Assembly: GCA_033439795.1 (NCBI GenBank)
Contig: JAUTDP010000001.1
Coordinates: 3,286,001 to 3,350,000, forward strand
Source of the DNA: Sordaria brevicollis
Taxonomy: Eukaryota; Ascomycota; Sordariomycetes; Sordariales; Sordariaceae
DNA: 64,000 bases
Direction: 5' to 3'
The first letter of the stretch is position 1, and each line of letters begins with the position of its first letter. The position numbers and the translations under genes are program-made. Under the pieces are notes generated by a model. It did no database searches, was not told the DNA's origin, and was given only the letters and a program-made list of their open reading frames with translations. Of the stretch, positions 34,764 through 46,857 are shown piece by piece.

Positions 34764-35471
34764 TCAAGCCTTCTCCATGTTGCGTTCCCTTGCCATTCTC
34801 CTAAGCTCCAGGACGCCCATTATGCCCGATTGGCGAAGTCGCTCGAGGATTAGCTTCATGCCCTCTCGGCTCTTGCCGAGTTGGTCTTGCGTCTTCTTCG
34901 ACGCCAGGCTCTCAATGCTCCGTTGGATGCCATGTGCACCAAGCCGGGAAAAGAATCCGCCCTTCTCTTGTTCGACATCGTGGGCGTGCAAGTGACCCAG
35001 CTTATCGCGAATCCGCTCTCCAAAGCGAGATCGAAATACCACAGTCGTGGCAACATCGGTCGTGTTGGCATTAATATTAGTGCTCTTTGGGATCGTATAG
35101 TGCTGCTTCTCCACCACCGACAAAACGCCAGCAAAGTTCAGGTTCCGGCTCTCAGTCGACATCCAGCCCTCCTTCATGTCGACAACGCTGGTCTCCAAGA
35201 TATAGGACGCCTTTTCGGTCGTGGCACCGCCGGTAATGCTGGTGGGGAGCATCTTCATGATGGCAGGTGGCATGCGTGACTTCTTGAGGTGGATGCGAGT
35301 CGTGTGTAGACGGCCGGTGGCCGGGTCGACATGCGACGAGAGGGTATCGGTGCTCATGACATGCTGGGAGAAGGGATTGAGCTGCGGGGAGCAGTACCGA
35401 AGGAAGAAGGCGAGCGTGACCGTAGGGAAAGGGTGGCTATAGGTATGGTTGGTAGTGTGCGTGAGAACCAT
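34764..35471 (-). CDS. PRELI/MSF1-family protein (Ups1/Ups2-like)
   Basis: This is a predicted lipid-transfer protein of the mitochondrial intermembrane space. Yeast relatives Ups1 and Ups2 pair with Mdm35 to move phosphatidic acid or phosphatidylserine between the membranes and so control cardiolipin and phosphatidylethanolamine levels. One exon encodes 235 residues. The PRELI domain starts at residue 1 (MVLTHTTNHTYSHPF), with the family's conserved FLRYxxPxxPxxxHV-like segment and DTLSSxVDPxTGxLxTTR pattern near residues 24-60. A family-typical helix lies at the C-terminus. No N-terminal presequence is present, as usual for this family. Which lipid it prefers cannot be read from the sequence. 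At 235 residues it is longer than yeast Ups1 (about 175). Confidence 0.9.
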   Translation of the reverse strand: MVLTHTTNHTYSHPFPTVTLAFFLRYCSPQLNPFSQHVMSTDTLSSHVDPATGRLHTTRIHLKKSRMPPAIMKMLPTSITGGATTEKASYILETSVVDMKEGWMSTESRNLNFAGVLSVVEKQHYTIPKSTNINANTTDVATTVVFRSRFGERIRDKLGHLHAHDVEQEKGGFFSRLGAHGIQRSIESLASKKTQDQLGKSREGMKLILERLRQSGIMGVLELRRMARERNMEKA

Positions 35472-38054
35472 CTTGATCGAGGAAGAGGCTGATGCCCGGT
35501 ACTAGTGCAGTGCGTAGAATCTCGGTACGTATTGCGACGGGCCCGACAATGGGACTATAGAAGGGTTCGGATTTCGGATGACCGGTTCCTAGGGCTGGGT
35601 GTATATAGAGAGCACGGTGCAGAGCTAGGCTTGGGCGGATGGGTTAACCCCAGAAAGTAGCTCGCAATGGCTTGCCGAAACGCGGGGAGACTGGAGTGAG
35701 TCGCTTGAGGTGGCGAAGTTGGGGCCGTGGTGGACGTTGTCGGGACGTGTAGTGTACAGGTTATTTGTGAGAAGCGCAGCTCACGATCGATGATAAAGAA
35801 GATTTGACATCGGAACGGGGTATGGCGAAGCTATCGAGTCCTCTTTTTCCCGATGTCGTCTTGATGATAATGGTGGTTGAGAATTCTGTTCACAGATTGA
35901 GGAGTATAGAGCGAGTTGGACAATGGCTGAATGGGTAGGTAGGTAGAAGGTAGAGGGTAAGAAAGTCGGGGAAGAAGGACGAAAGATAAGTTGACGTGGG
36001 GCAGGCAGGATTTGTAACTGGGGGGAAAAAAGGTACCAAGAGCCGAGAGCGACGGAAAAGCGATGATGAAAGTGACCCGACGACGAACCGACGGGATGGG
36101 CCGATGGAGGAACCGCACTATAAACTGGGGCCGATGGATACCAGTACACTAACAAACAGACACCGCTTCCACTTGCGGGAAGGGACTCTGTTTTGTCTGC
36201 AAGTGTTAGGAGGTGGAAAACGAGGAGCTTGTGACGGGAGTTCCGTAGACGCAGAGTGGAGGACGGGATTGTGGAAGTGTTCTGTCAGTGCTTCTGTTTG
36301 TGCTACAATAGCGATGGGTTGGGTGGCCACCGAAGTTAGGTATAAACAAAGAACCACAGGACGGAAGAGGGCCACAGATGAAAGTTACCTTAATGAGGGG
36401 TCTGCGCAACTCTGACGATCATGGGCTCATTTGCTTCGAACCTAATTATCCTACGACGTCGAGGGGCGCCTGCCATTGTCCGTCCGGGTGTGTAACACGG
36501 AAGCTGTCACTGCTCCCTTTAACGGCACAAAAAAAAAACATCGTCATCATCATCATGCAATCCCCTCCTAGCGCAAGCAGCTCGTGTGCGTAACAATGCA
36601 TCAACGCACACTGCGATAACCCGGCCTGAACACCCTCAAATGGTGCCATGAAGATGTTCGAGAGCAAGAGAAGGAATGGGAGCTGTCAAAAAGATAAACA
36701 AGAAGAGTTGAAAATCGAGTGGGATTCGAATGGAGAGGCAATAGAAACGTAGTCTCGCATTAGACTGGATAGCATCAAATGTTATGAAAAGTAGAGCTGC
36801 TTCTTGGGCTTCGGCTTGGATGAAATCGATGCTTTCCACTGAGTGCCTATCACTGCCAAGAAAAGTCTTCGGCTGGCTGCCAAGTGTCGGGGTTCTTGGC
36901 TTAGTAATGCCGCATTTTTCAACCGCTTCAGAGCTTGGGCACCTGAAAAGTGGAATGTCTCACCTTCAAACGGTGCCGGTTTGCCTGCCGGAGCAAGAAC
37001 CTGCACTCATTCACCTGGCAACAATTGAATGCACCGACAGGCCGCCCTGCTTAGTCATTCTACTTCCACCTATCCAATCCTTCAATAGGCGCCAGCGTTC
37101 ACATTCCACTTCCATTTCAGCTGCCCTCTCGGCTTCCCCCGACCCCAACCCTCCCATCCATTCCTCTCTCCCGCAAATCTTTCAACTTGCAACACTACCG
37201 CGAACCCGTCAGTTGGCCATCACCACCCCAACGGCCGATTTTCGATTCATCCATCTTCTCATTTCCATCGTCGTCGCTTTGTTCTGTTCACCCTTTACGA
37301 CCCGACAAACGCCTCGCCATTCCACACGATTCATCAGCGCACCGAAGGACGACCGACAATCTGAGCCAGACGTGATTCGCGACGCTTCCCGATACATACC
37401 ACAGCGAAGTTCGACTATTATTGATCCAGAAAAGGCGTGACGGCGCTCCATCATTTTGCGATCGCCTCACAATCAACAAATCATTTCCATTTCCATATTT
37501 CCTCGCGTACTGACAAATCTCGAGACTCGATATTTTCTGGCTGTTGGCTCGCACGGCTGGCCTGGAAGGTGTGATCAGAGTCTCTGGCTGTGGCGCACTT
37601 GATTTGATATCTGGGACGGGAAACAAGTGCGAGGCTATCAACAGCAATCATTCATTCCCCTTGAACTGGCTGCTGCAGTCTCGCTGGATCTTTGTATTTT
37701 CCTTCTCTTTATCTGTCACTTTGTGTCTCTTACGAGTACATTCAGAATTGACTCAGTCTAACATTTTGCATTTTTGAAGAGCAAGAAAAAAGAGGGGAAC
37801 AAGGGAAACAAGCCTATTATCTTTGTTGCAAGGGGAACAATTCACTGCCAGCTGAGACATCGCAGAAATCATTTTCACAAGCCCCAGCCCCCAACTCGTA
37901 TCGTACGTCAACATCGTTTAGGAGAGTCTTCTAATAGTACAGTGTTTGCCTTGGGCGTGGTGTTACTTCTGGATCCTGTTTGGCATCCCAGTTGCGCAAC
38001 CTATGACCATTGCCTCTACAATCAACAGCAAATCAACATAAAATCCAAGTCAAC
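35472..38054. other. divergent intergenic region with likely long MPE1 leader
   Basis: TATATAG at about 35602-35608 lies about 130 bp upstream of the PRELI start and may serve that gene. From about 37050 to 38050 the plus strand is C/T-rich and resembles the leader of the next gene. A 218-codon open frame (36784-37440, +) runs through it but reads as low-complexity Ser/Pro/Thr text with no recognisable family, so I treat it as non-coding. No RNA gene or transposon was seen. Confidence 0.45.
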
Positions 38055-40236
38055 ATGGAGTCCTCAGTCTTCTTCAAGTTCAAGTCTAACAAAGAGCCCA
38101 CCCGGGTGGAGTTCGACGGAACTGGCATCTCCGTCTTCGAACTGAAACGTGAAATCATCCTGAAAAGTGCACTTGGCGATGGCACGGATTTCGACCTCAT
38201 CATCGCTGCCGACGAGGGCATGAAGGAAGGTGAGTACAATCCAAGTGGATATCGAATTGGTTACGTTCAGAACGCTGACATATTTACAGTGTATGACGAT
38301 GATACGACTATTATTCCAAGATCAACCACGGTCATCGCCCGTCGCATGCCTGCCAAGGTACCGGGCCGAGGAGGAGCTGCTCGCTATGTGTCGGGCAAAA
38401 TGCCTGTACATGCTAAGAACTCTTCACGAAAAGAGCAGCCAATTGTCAAGGCTTTGGCGAAACCGGTCGCCAACCCAGTCGTGCAGCTGAACAGTGCCAT
38501 GACGGAGGAAGAGAAGATGGCAGCTGTTTTCCAAGCCCAAACCGAGAACTTCACTGCGAGAGAGGAGGAAATGGCCACGTACGTATATCCTGCACCGGTT
38601 CAGTCTAACGAAGAGAATCTTGATACTAACCCCGCTTTTTAGACAACAATATGTCGCCAAATCCGGTCCCAAGAAGCCTGCCAATGTCCCTGACCATGAT
38701 CCTCCTCAGGGATACATCTGCTACAGGTGTGGTGAGAAGGGTCATTGGATCCAGCTATGCCCAACCAACGACAATCCCGATTATGACAATCGGCCCCGCG
38801 TGAAGAGGACTACCGGCATTCCCAAGTCATTCCTCAAAACAGTGGACAAGGCAACTGCCCTGGGTCAGAATGGGGACGGTGATGAGACCAAGACCCCGTC
38901 TGGCATCATGGTCAATGCCGACGGAGAGTTCGTTATTGCTGAGCCTGACAAGGCCTCTTGGGAACAGTTCCAGGCCAAGGCCAAGTCGAACTCTGCGGCC
39001 CAGAAGGCTACTCCTGAGGGAGACAAAGAGATTCAAGACCGTGGCCTAGAGTGCCCGATCGACCACAAGTTGTTCATAGACCCAATGAAGACCCCGTGTT
39101 GTGAGAAGACGTATTGCAATGATTGCATTACCAACGCCCTCATTGAGAGCGACTTCATCTGCCCTGGCTGCAAGTCCGATGGCGTACTCATCGATGACTT
39201 GAAGGCAGACGAGGAGGCCGTTGACAAGATCAAGACCTTCCTCGCGGAAAAAGACAGTAAGGCGAAAGAGGGGTCACAGAGCCCTGGCAGTCCCAACAGC
39301 CCGACGGCCACAAAGTCTCCGAAATCGACCGACGCTCCTGCCGGCAAAACCAGCACTGAGCAAACCAGCCTCAAATCCGAAAGTCCGACTCCTTCCAGCA
39401 CTGCACCCTCCGCGTCGCAGCAAACCTCGCAGCAGCAGCAGACATCACAGGCAACAAGTGCAGCATCGGTTCAGTCTGGCTCTACCGGCCAGACAACGCC
39501 TCCCACTCAGGCTAACCAGGGCCAACAAACTCAAGCCTCGAAGAAGCGACCTGCCGAAGATGCCCTCGAGAACCCCAAGATCCCCAAGGCGCCCAAGGCC
39601 ATGCAACAAAAGGCCCAGCAAAACCAGCCGGCCATGATGGAGCAAATGATGGGTGGAATGCCCGGCATGCCCGGTATGCCAGGTATGCCCATGCACTGCA
39701 TTCCCCCGATGTTCCCAGGCATGCCTATGATGCCCAACTTTGGCGGAATGGGAATGCCCAACTTGAACATGGGCATGTTGAACATGATGAACCCGATGAT
39801 GGGCGGTGGCATGGGCGGCCCTGGTGGTTTCGGACCTATGAACGGCGGCATGGGAGGTCCCGGTGGTTTCCCCGGCGGCCCCAACGGCGGAAACAACCCC
39901 GGCATGTGGAACAACAACAACGGCATGAGCATGAACGGCCCCGGCGGCGTTCCCAACGGTCCGAACGGCATGCGTGGCGGTGGCCACATGGGTGGCAGAA
40001 TGAACAACATGATGAACCAAGGAGGACCAGGCGGCATGGGCATGGGCATGGGCATGCACAACGGTGGCGGCGGCGGCTTCCAAGGCCAACAACAACAACA
40101 CCAGTTCAAGAACTTCTCTCATCAGCCTGCTGATGATGACGACGCTTACTTCAGAAAGCCGGTCAACCCTCATCGTCACCAGAACCGTCAAAGGCGCGTT
40201 CGGCCCAGTGATTACCGGGAGTTGGGAGGCATGTAA
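38055..40236 (+). CDS. MPE1: Mpe1-like cleavage and polyadenylation factor subunit (DWNN, zinc knuckle, RING)
   Basis: Mpe1 (RBBP6 in animals) belongs to the nuclear complex that cuts and polyadenylates pre-mRNA. Three exons (38055-38229, 38290-38578, 38643-40236; introns of 60 and 64 bp) encode 685 residues. The ubiquitin-like DWNN domain occupies about 1-78 (MESSVFFKFKSNKEPTRVEF), a CCHC zinc knuckle 181-194 (CYRCGEKGHWIQLC), and a RING/U-box-like domain 292-331 (CPIDHKLF..CPGC). A Ser/Pro/Thr/Gln-rich linker follows. Then comes a long Gly/Met/Asn/Pro-rich segment with GMPGMPGMPGMP repeats, and a basic C-terminus (HRHQNRQRRVRPSDYRELGG). The domain order matches the family. The low-complexity tail is longer than in yeast (441 residues in all there). 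It converges on GET3. Confidence 0.96.
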
Positions 40237-41100
40237 ACAAAAGGCAGAGAGAAACGGAACATACTCTCACCACATCGCATACATGGCATTTTGAAAGGGG
40301 AGAAAAGCGGGCAAGTGGTCATAACAAAAAAGATTCAACGAAAATACCCAGATGGAAAAGCGGAGTTTTTTTGAGAGCATTACGAGGGCGTTCGTGGTTT
40401 TTGCTTTGTTTCTTTTATCCTTTTGTTTTCTTTGCACTTAATTTCGAGAAAAGGGGTCAGATGGGAGTCGGTCAAGGGAGGAATAGTTGGCAGGACAAGG
40501 AATGGGGCATGAAAGGCGTATATAAGTGATGGCTGGATGGACGGAGGAATGGATGGATGGATGGAAAGGAAAGGAAATATGATGGCATGCTTGGCAAACG
40601 AAACTATCTACGGTGAAGGGGAAAAAATTACATGATGGCACTTGATGGATGTCTTACGAGGAACAAAGCACTCAGCGATGATGGTCTGTCTTTCTGAGGG
40701 CAAGGAAGTAAATAGGCAATATGGACGACCTGTATACAACAGAACTGACTTGACCTTACTACCGTCTTCTACATATGACTTGGTTTCGTTGACTTTGCTA
40801 CACATTGTAGTTGGAGGTTTAAATTGCTTTCGAGAATGGTCGTAGAAATCGTAATAGATAACACGCGTCTATTTTTAAGCAAACTTTCCATTTTCGGTCT
40901 CCGTGTGCGATGTTGTTGCTCTCCATACCTGACATATATAAACGAATCTGTAAACCGAAGCCTAAGTGGCTAGAACCCAACGCCCGATTCCATTACGGCC
41001 CAATGAAGCTATCACGCACCCACAGGCAATGCGACGGGAGAAGCATTCGTAAATTAATCATTATTACACCTTTTAAATTATATAACCAACTGGACCTCCT
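40237..41100. other. convergent intergenic region with a short ATGG repeat
   Basis: This is 864 bp of 3' flanking DNA for both neighbours. An (ATGG)n microsatellite lies at about 40549-40565. No gene is visible. Confidence 0.5.
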
Positions 41101-42189
41101 CTATTGTGGTGGCACGAAAGGCTTGACCAACATCTCGCTGAACTTCTCCAGCCTCTCCTTTCCACGGACCTCCTCCACCAACAACGGCATCTTGACAACG
41201 TTGAACTCGTCGTACAGCTCCTCGATCTGGTCCAGGTACTTCTTTTGCATCTTCCTACGAGCCGTGCACTGCTCGCAGTCGGAACCCGGCTTGGGGAACA
41301 GGAGCTGGTTGACCACGATGCTGTGGGTGTCGATCCCGTAGCTGGCCAGCTCCTGGATCATGCGCTCCGTTTCGTAGAGCGACAGGAACTCGGGGATGCA
41401 GACGCACACGAACGTGGTCAGGCGCTCGTCCTTGAACTGCGTGTTCACTTCGGAGATGGTCGCCCGCAGCGTCTCGAGCTTCTCCATCATCTCGTTCAGG
41501 TTCTGGCCGTTAGGGAGGGTGCCGTTGGAGCCGAGGAAGCCGTTGAGCAAGGGGCCGTATTGGGAAGAGAGCTGAGAGACCTTGGCAAGCGCCTTCTCGA
41601 GGACGGAGGGGAACTGAAGGAAGCGCAGCGTGTGGCCGGTGGGCGCCGTGTCGAAGATGATGGTCTCGTAGGAAAGGGACTTGACCTGCTTGAGGACTTC
41701 GGCGAAGGACATGGCTTCATCGATACCGGGGATCTGTGAATAATACTAAATCAGTACGTGCCCATATAGCCGGACTACCCAGCTGTTGTTCTGCCAACGT
41801 ACCGCAAACGCCAAATCCTGCATCATGCCGCCCACACCACCCATATCACCAGCGCCCTCGTTCTCGCCCTGGCCAGCCAACAGGTCCTGAATGCTGCCGT
41901 TGGGGTCGATCTCCATAGCGCTCAGGTTCTCGAAGCCATCGATCAAGCGCGCCTCCTTGCCGAACTTTTGGCTGAAGGCATCGCTAAGGTTGTGGGCGGG
42001 GTCGGTCGAGATGAGCAGAACCGAACGGCGGACCTTGGCCAACTGGATGGCCAAACTGCACGATGTTGTCGTCTTGCCAACACCACCCTTACCGCCGACA
42101 AAAATCCAGCGCAGTGAGCGCTGGTCGAGAATGGACTGGAGGGTGGGCTCCAAGTGGTCGTCGTCGGCGTTGATGATTGCGGTAGACAT
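41101..42189 (-). CDS. GET3: Get3/ArsA-type ATPase for tail-anchored protein insertion
   Basis: Get3 binds the single C-terminal membrane span of tail-anchored proteins in the cytosol and delivers them to the Get1/Get2 receptor of the ER. Two exons (41803-42189, 41101-41733 on the minus strand; 69-bp intron) encode 339 residues, the usual size. The P-loop is [10 protein letters not shown] at about 32-41, switch I has [12 protein letters not shown], and the A-loop-like [10 protein letters not shown] is in exon 2. The CEQC pair (Cys282 and Cys285) is the zinc-binding dimer clamp. The Met/Gly-rich client-binding region is present. A TATA-like GTATATAG lies about 65 bp upstream of the ATG, at 42255-42262. 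Confidence 0.97.
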
Positions 42190-44755
42190 TTTGAAGATGG
42201 TTGGCGCCTAGAGGGGCTGGGTATCGCGATATGTGTTTGATCGTAAATGAGTGGGTATATAGAGTTCGAGTGAACAAGATGTTGAGGTGAACTCCTGCGC
42301 AAGTGAGTTGTGTGGTGTTGCGTTGTCAGGGGCGAGTCTAGACTGGATGATTGAGGCCTGGAATCGGAGGGCGGTATCCAGGTCCGCGCAACGCCCTCTA
42401 AAGTCCATTTTAGGCAATTTGCTGTGCTACAACAACAATGTCCCTCAACACTTCTATTCCTGAACCTACCACACTCAATTTAAAAGATAGAATTCCTATT
42501 CAAATTCCCAACCTTTATTTCCATCTATTTTATTCCGATACTTAGTAGAGTAGAGTAAAAAGCCGGGTATTGAGGGCGCTGAGTTTCGTAGAAGGGATTT
42601 CCAAAAGGTCACTTTTTGTCCGTGCGGTGGCTAAAGGTGGCACGGAAAATTGCCTAAAATGGACTTTGGAGGAGGTTGCGCGGACCTGGATACACACTCC
42701 CCTGGAATCAATTCGAATCGCAAAGTCGACCTCCTTTTGGGACGCGATGTCGGGTTGGGGTCACCATGATGACCCCTCGTTCATCGCTCCAGTGAGAAGG
42801 GACAACGTCACTGGCCTTTGGTGGGGTAGCTCTGCTGTTACTTAGTACCTCGTAGGGGTAGGTGCCCCTGTGCCTTATCGTGGATAGCGCCTTCTCTCGC
42901 TGATAAAGGCCCCTCACCAGCGGGCAGCCCTTGGATGTGTAAACATACCCCTGAATAGGGCAGACGGTGATCCTCGTCCCCTCGGCAACTCAAGCTTCTC
43001 ACCACAGACCCGAGGGGAAGGGAGAAGCGTGGCTGTCCGGCCCTAGCGGTGGAGAACCATGGTTCCATCAATGGATATAAAGAATTTCTTCCCCTTCTGG
43101 AACCAGACCGGTCGACGGTTTTCGTTGGACGCAATCCTGTGATGAGGATTACCAAGGTGAGTGTTTGTGCAAATATGGCTTGCATCGCCAATCTAGGTAC
43201 AAATGGTCCTTTCACTACCTCCTAGGAAACCATATCCACATCCAGCCAAATACGCCGGCTTCGGAAGCTATATCTGAGGCCGGAAACCCCTCGCCAAATC
43301 TTGTAGCTTCGACGCCAATGGATCACCTACCAGGATGCTCATCTAAGCTTGAACAGATATGAGATTCTTTGCAGACGAGGTCCAGTTTTGATGCGCAAAT
43401 TAATAGGTATGTAAGCCAGTTCATCCAGCCGGAGATCATAAAAGAGGACCACCGGCATTGAAGTCATGTTTCCACTCACAGCGGGGACATCCTTAGTCCG
43501 GAGGAGGTTCACCCACCACTCTTTGTTCCGGCCTCCTTACCGTTCCGCGGTACACCATATCCTGGGCGTGAAACTGCATGTTCGACATCCCAGGGGCAGG
43601 TATGGCAGCCAATACCGTAGTGGATTGGATGATGCTATAACCTCCAAAAGGGCTCCTCCCCGCATTCGTCCCGGACCGAAAAAGGGTTTCGGAAGCACAT
43701 CCGAAGGCCATGCGCATTATATGGGCACTACTGCATTGCCCGTCCCCTGGTTTGAGCCTCAACCACGTCCGATGATCAATCAGAACCAAAGGCTTCGAAC
43801 TTCGCCCTTTCTCATTTGCCGTGGTCCACCAACTGTGCGCTATTCTGACCGCCGTGGCATCGGTGCCCTTGGTTGGTGGGCGGCGCTAAGCAACAGGGAT
43901 GAAGCCGTTGAACTTTAGAACAGCCAGGCCCGATATTGCCATCCGTGATTGAGGAAACAGACCAGCCTTGACGAAATCCGCTATCTGTGACTTTTCCTTT
44001 CCATCCAGGTCTGGTATATAAAACCCGTCTTGCCTCTTCGACGGTGCTGTCCTCTTACGGAGCCTCTCACTGAGTCGCAGCTCGCGGTATCGAAACCGAA
44101 ACCCAACTCACGTTTCACAGCAGCGGCGAGACAACACTCAGCACAGATAGGACATCCCCGAAGCAACTACAACACAAGAGAAACGGCAAAGATACTACCG
44201 AATTGCAGCGATCACTCCGTGAGACCACGGCGTCTAGGGACACCCAAGAAGGGAGGCGTCAGTGTCACACTGCCTTTACAGTCAACGGCTGGTATCGATA
44301 TACGACTGAAGCAGCACGGTCCAGCCAAAGACTTGGGGAAAGCCCGGTACCTGGGTGCTGCTGTCTTCCCTTTGTAGACAAAGCTTCAGCTCCAAACCTG
44401 CACTCTTCGTTACGTGAGCTGAACGGCAACTGCTAGCGAACGAAGAAGCGAGAGACAAGGTTCCTACTCCCACGTTTATAATGGCGGACCGCAAGCCTTC
44501 GGAAGCCGTGCCGACCACGAGTGGAAGACAGTCTCATGCGATTCCTGCAGCATCATTCCGTGCGTGCGCCACCTTTTTCATTTTCCATACCACTCAGCTC
44601 ATCTCAACTGCATCACAATACCTGACCTTGGTATAAATTCACTGTCACCAACTGTTTTCCTAATTTCCCCCAAATCTTTGTTCTTTGTTACTCTACGTCT
44701 CCCCATGCCATGATTTTGAGTGATAGCTAAACACGGGCCCCGAGTCTGACTTGTC
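42190..44755. other. divergent intergenic region with an inverted repeat
   Basis: The region contains the GET3 promoter, an inverted repeat (42373-42693) and about 2 kb before the dehydrogenase gene. The open frames here, such as 43466-43918 (+), overlap frames on the other strand and are not protein-like. No tRNA or other RNA gene was recognised. Confidence 0.5.
42373..42693. repeat. 321-bp inverted repeat with 47-bp arms
   Basis: The arms 42373-42420 and 42647-42693 are reverse complements with a few mismatches; shared cores are AAATTGCCTAAAATGGACTT and TTGCGCGGACCTGGATAC. The interior is AT-rich and non-coding. I could not define a target duplication, so the element may be a foldback or a MITE whose ends lie slightly elsewhere. 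Confidence 0.7.
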
Positions 44756-45982
44756 ATGGACCTACCAGCAACCCACAACTCGCCGAGGACATGGCTTATA
44801 ACGTCCGCCCTCACACCACTAGCCATCCGACTAATGCGGCAACTCCTGGCACATGGTGACTATGTTGTCGCATGCCTGCCTCCACAGGAGATCGAGCACG
44901 AAGACCGCAGCGCCGAATTTCGGGAACTCATCAACGAGTGTAAGAGCAACCGCAAAGATCGTGAGGGATGGAAGGATCGGATCCGCCCCATCCGGTGTGA
45001 TAGCCGGGTCATGGGCCAGTGCGGCGCTGCTGTTGCAGAAGCCGTTCAAATATTTGGGAGGATCGATATTATGCTCTGTTGCAGAGCCGAAGGTAGGTGA
45101 AACCACGAATCCTCTCATGGCATAAATGCGTAAAGAAAACGAACGGCCCGCTGATTCTCGCTGTGTTTGCTTATAGCTGTTGTGGGGACGGTTGAGGAAC
45201 TGTCAACGAACCCTGCCACGCAGAATCTGGTGAGGGACCAGTTCGAGACTGTCTACTTCTCGCAGGTGAACTTCATTAAGGCTGCTCTACCACAGTTTAG
45301 AGCGCAGCACACAGGTCACATCATTGTCCTGACCAGCATCGGTGGCCACATTGGGACGCCGGGTATGTCCTTTTACACAGCGGCCGTTTGGGCACTTGAA
45401 GGTTTCTGTGACTCGCTAGCATACGAGATTGCACCCTTCAACATCAAGATGACGATTGTGCAACCCAACAAGGAGATTTTGAGTTTAACCAACAAGCTCA
45501 TATTCTCGCCACCACTGCCTCAGTACGAGGCCGACCTGAACCCGGCTCCAAACATTCGGGATGTGCTGTCCACCGTCCTCAACTCGAACCCGGACACGTG
45601 CATCGAACAAAGCGAAGACGAGATACAGTTTCGCTACCCGAAACTTCCACCTGCCACCCTGGATAAGCTGGTCATGGAGACGGTGCACGCCTTAACAGCC
45701 ATTGGCGGACACGAGAACCCGCCGGCAAGACATATTGTCGGGTTCGAGGGTGCTATTGCCGTCAAGGAAAAGCTGAAGACGGTGACGGAGGAACTAGAGG
45801 ACTTTGTCGAAGTCAGTCTGGCTGTGGATATCTTTGACAGCGAGCTCAAGGCGGAGGCAAGGAAGGGTAGGTCAGGATTGTCGGAGGTTACTACTGCTGC
45901 ACAGCAGGGCATGGGGCCAGGCGAGGGTTCATCGTCGGGGGCGGGAATGGGTGGCTTTTTTGGCATGGGGCCGATGTCATGA
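44756..45982 (+). CDS. short-chain dehydrogenase-like protein with degenerate motifs
   Basis: Two exons (44756-45092, 45177-45982; 84-bp intron) encode 380 residues. The overall pattern is of the SDR superfamily: a beta-strand start (TWLITSA), a GRIDIM strand, a catalytic-Ser region (IIVLTSIGGHIGTPG), a Tyr helix and the EIAPFNIKMTIVQP strand. The hallmark residues are altered. The cofactor TGxxxGIG loop reads TSALTPLA, the NNAG motif reads CCRAE, and the catalytic YxxxK reads YTAAV, so the Lys is gone. NAD(P)-dependent catalysis is therefore doubtful. The C-terminal 130 residues go beyond the usual SDR fold and end in a Gly/Ser/Met-rich tail. The frame and intron are intact and there is no RIP damage, so the gene seems to be maintained. 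Confidence 0.85.
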
Positions 45983-46857
45983 TAATGTTGTGTTTTTCGA
46001 ACTTGACCTGAGGGACCACGGAATAGGATAAAATGTTCAGGATCCATCATTTTCATCAAGGCTCCAGTCTCTACCTCATAACCTGACATCAAGTTTGAAC
46101 AATATGGGAAAAGTTATAGGGAACATGAGAAGCGTCGGTATGAACGATATCATGCTTTTGGAACATTCAACTTGAATATCAAACAACAATCGAGCTCCGG
46201 TTACTTCTCTGCGAGGAATGTCGCTCCCCGGAGCTGCTTCCGGACCCTAGGCGGAGTTTTGCCCCACTTCCCGGCCGGGGCCCCGTAAGATGGCCGGAAT
46301 GGGCTGCCGGGAGGCGGGGGGAAAGGATGAAAGCTGTTTAGAGCTTGGGCCCCTCTACACCACAGCGGGTAAAGCTCCTGTATTCTAGCAGCTAACCCCT
46401 GTGCCATAACCCCCCATCAACTCCATCCGATCCATCCAAGAGCGATGGACTGACCCACTCTCGCAACGACAACCGGTGGTGGCCGCCAATTCGTCCCTAG
46501 GGGTTCGGCCTATTCAACGATTCACCGAAGTCAACCTCAACCACAGCTCTTACATGGACGAGACTCGGCGTCCGCCGCTCAAAACAACCAACTTCTTTAA
46601 TTTCGACAGCTTCCTCTACTCAGACACCCCTCTTTCTGCAGGAACGCCACGTACAGACGCATCGAGAACAAGTGCAGATCGGCAAGGCAAGGCAAAGGCC
46701 AGGCGAGGTGTAGCAGCGGCAAGTCGTGTGCCTGCCTGATGCTTCGAAGCTTCCCTTGGACCCCGAACGACATGTCCATCTGAAGAAAGCTAGCCACATA
46801 ACCTCGACAGCATCCCACCATATCGCCAGGCACAGGAATGAACCCGCCGAGACGACC
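45983..46857. other. intergenic DNA with a tRNA-like patch
   Basis: The 3' flank of the dehydrogenase gene is followed by the promoter of TRS120. A G+C-rich patch at 46200-46410 read on the minus strand has an A-box-like segment (TGGCACAGGGGTTAGC) but no cloverleaf. I see nothing else. Confidence 0.4.

Noticed and set aside
36784..37440. 218-codon open frame before MPE1 (+)
   Set aside because: The translation is low-complexity Ser/Pro/Thr text with no family resemblance, and the DNA looks like a C/T-rich leader.
43466..43918. 150-codon open frame (+) before the dehydrogenase gene
   Set aside because: It is rich in Arg, Pro and His as expected from non-coding G+C-rich DNA, with no family resemblance.
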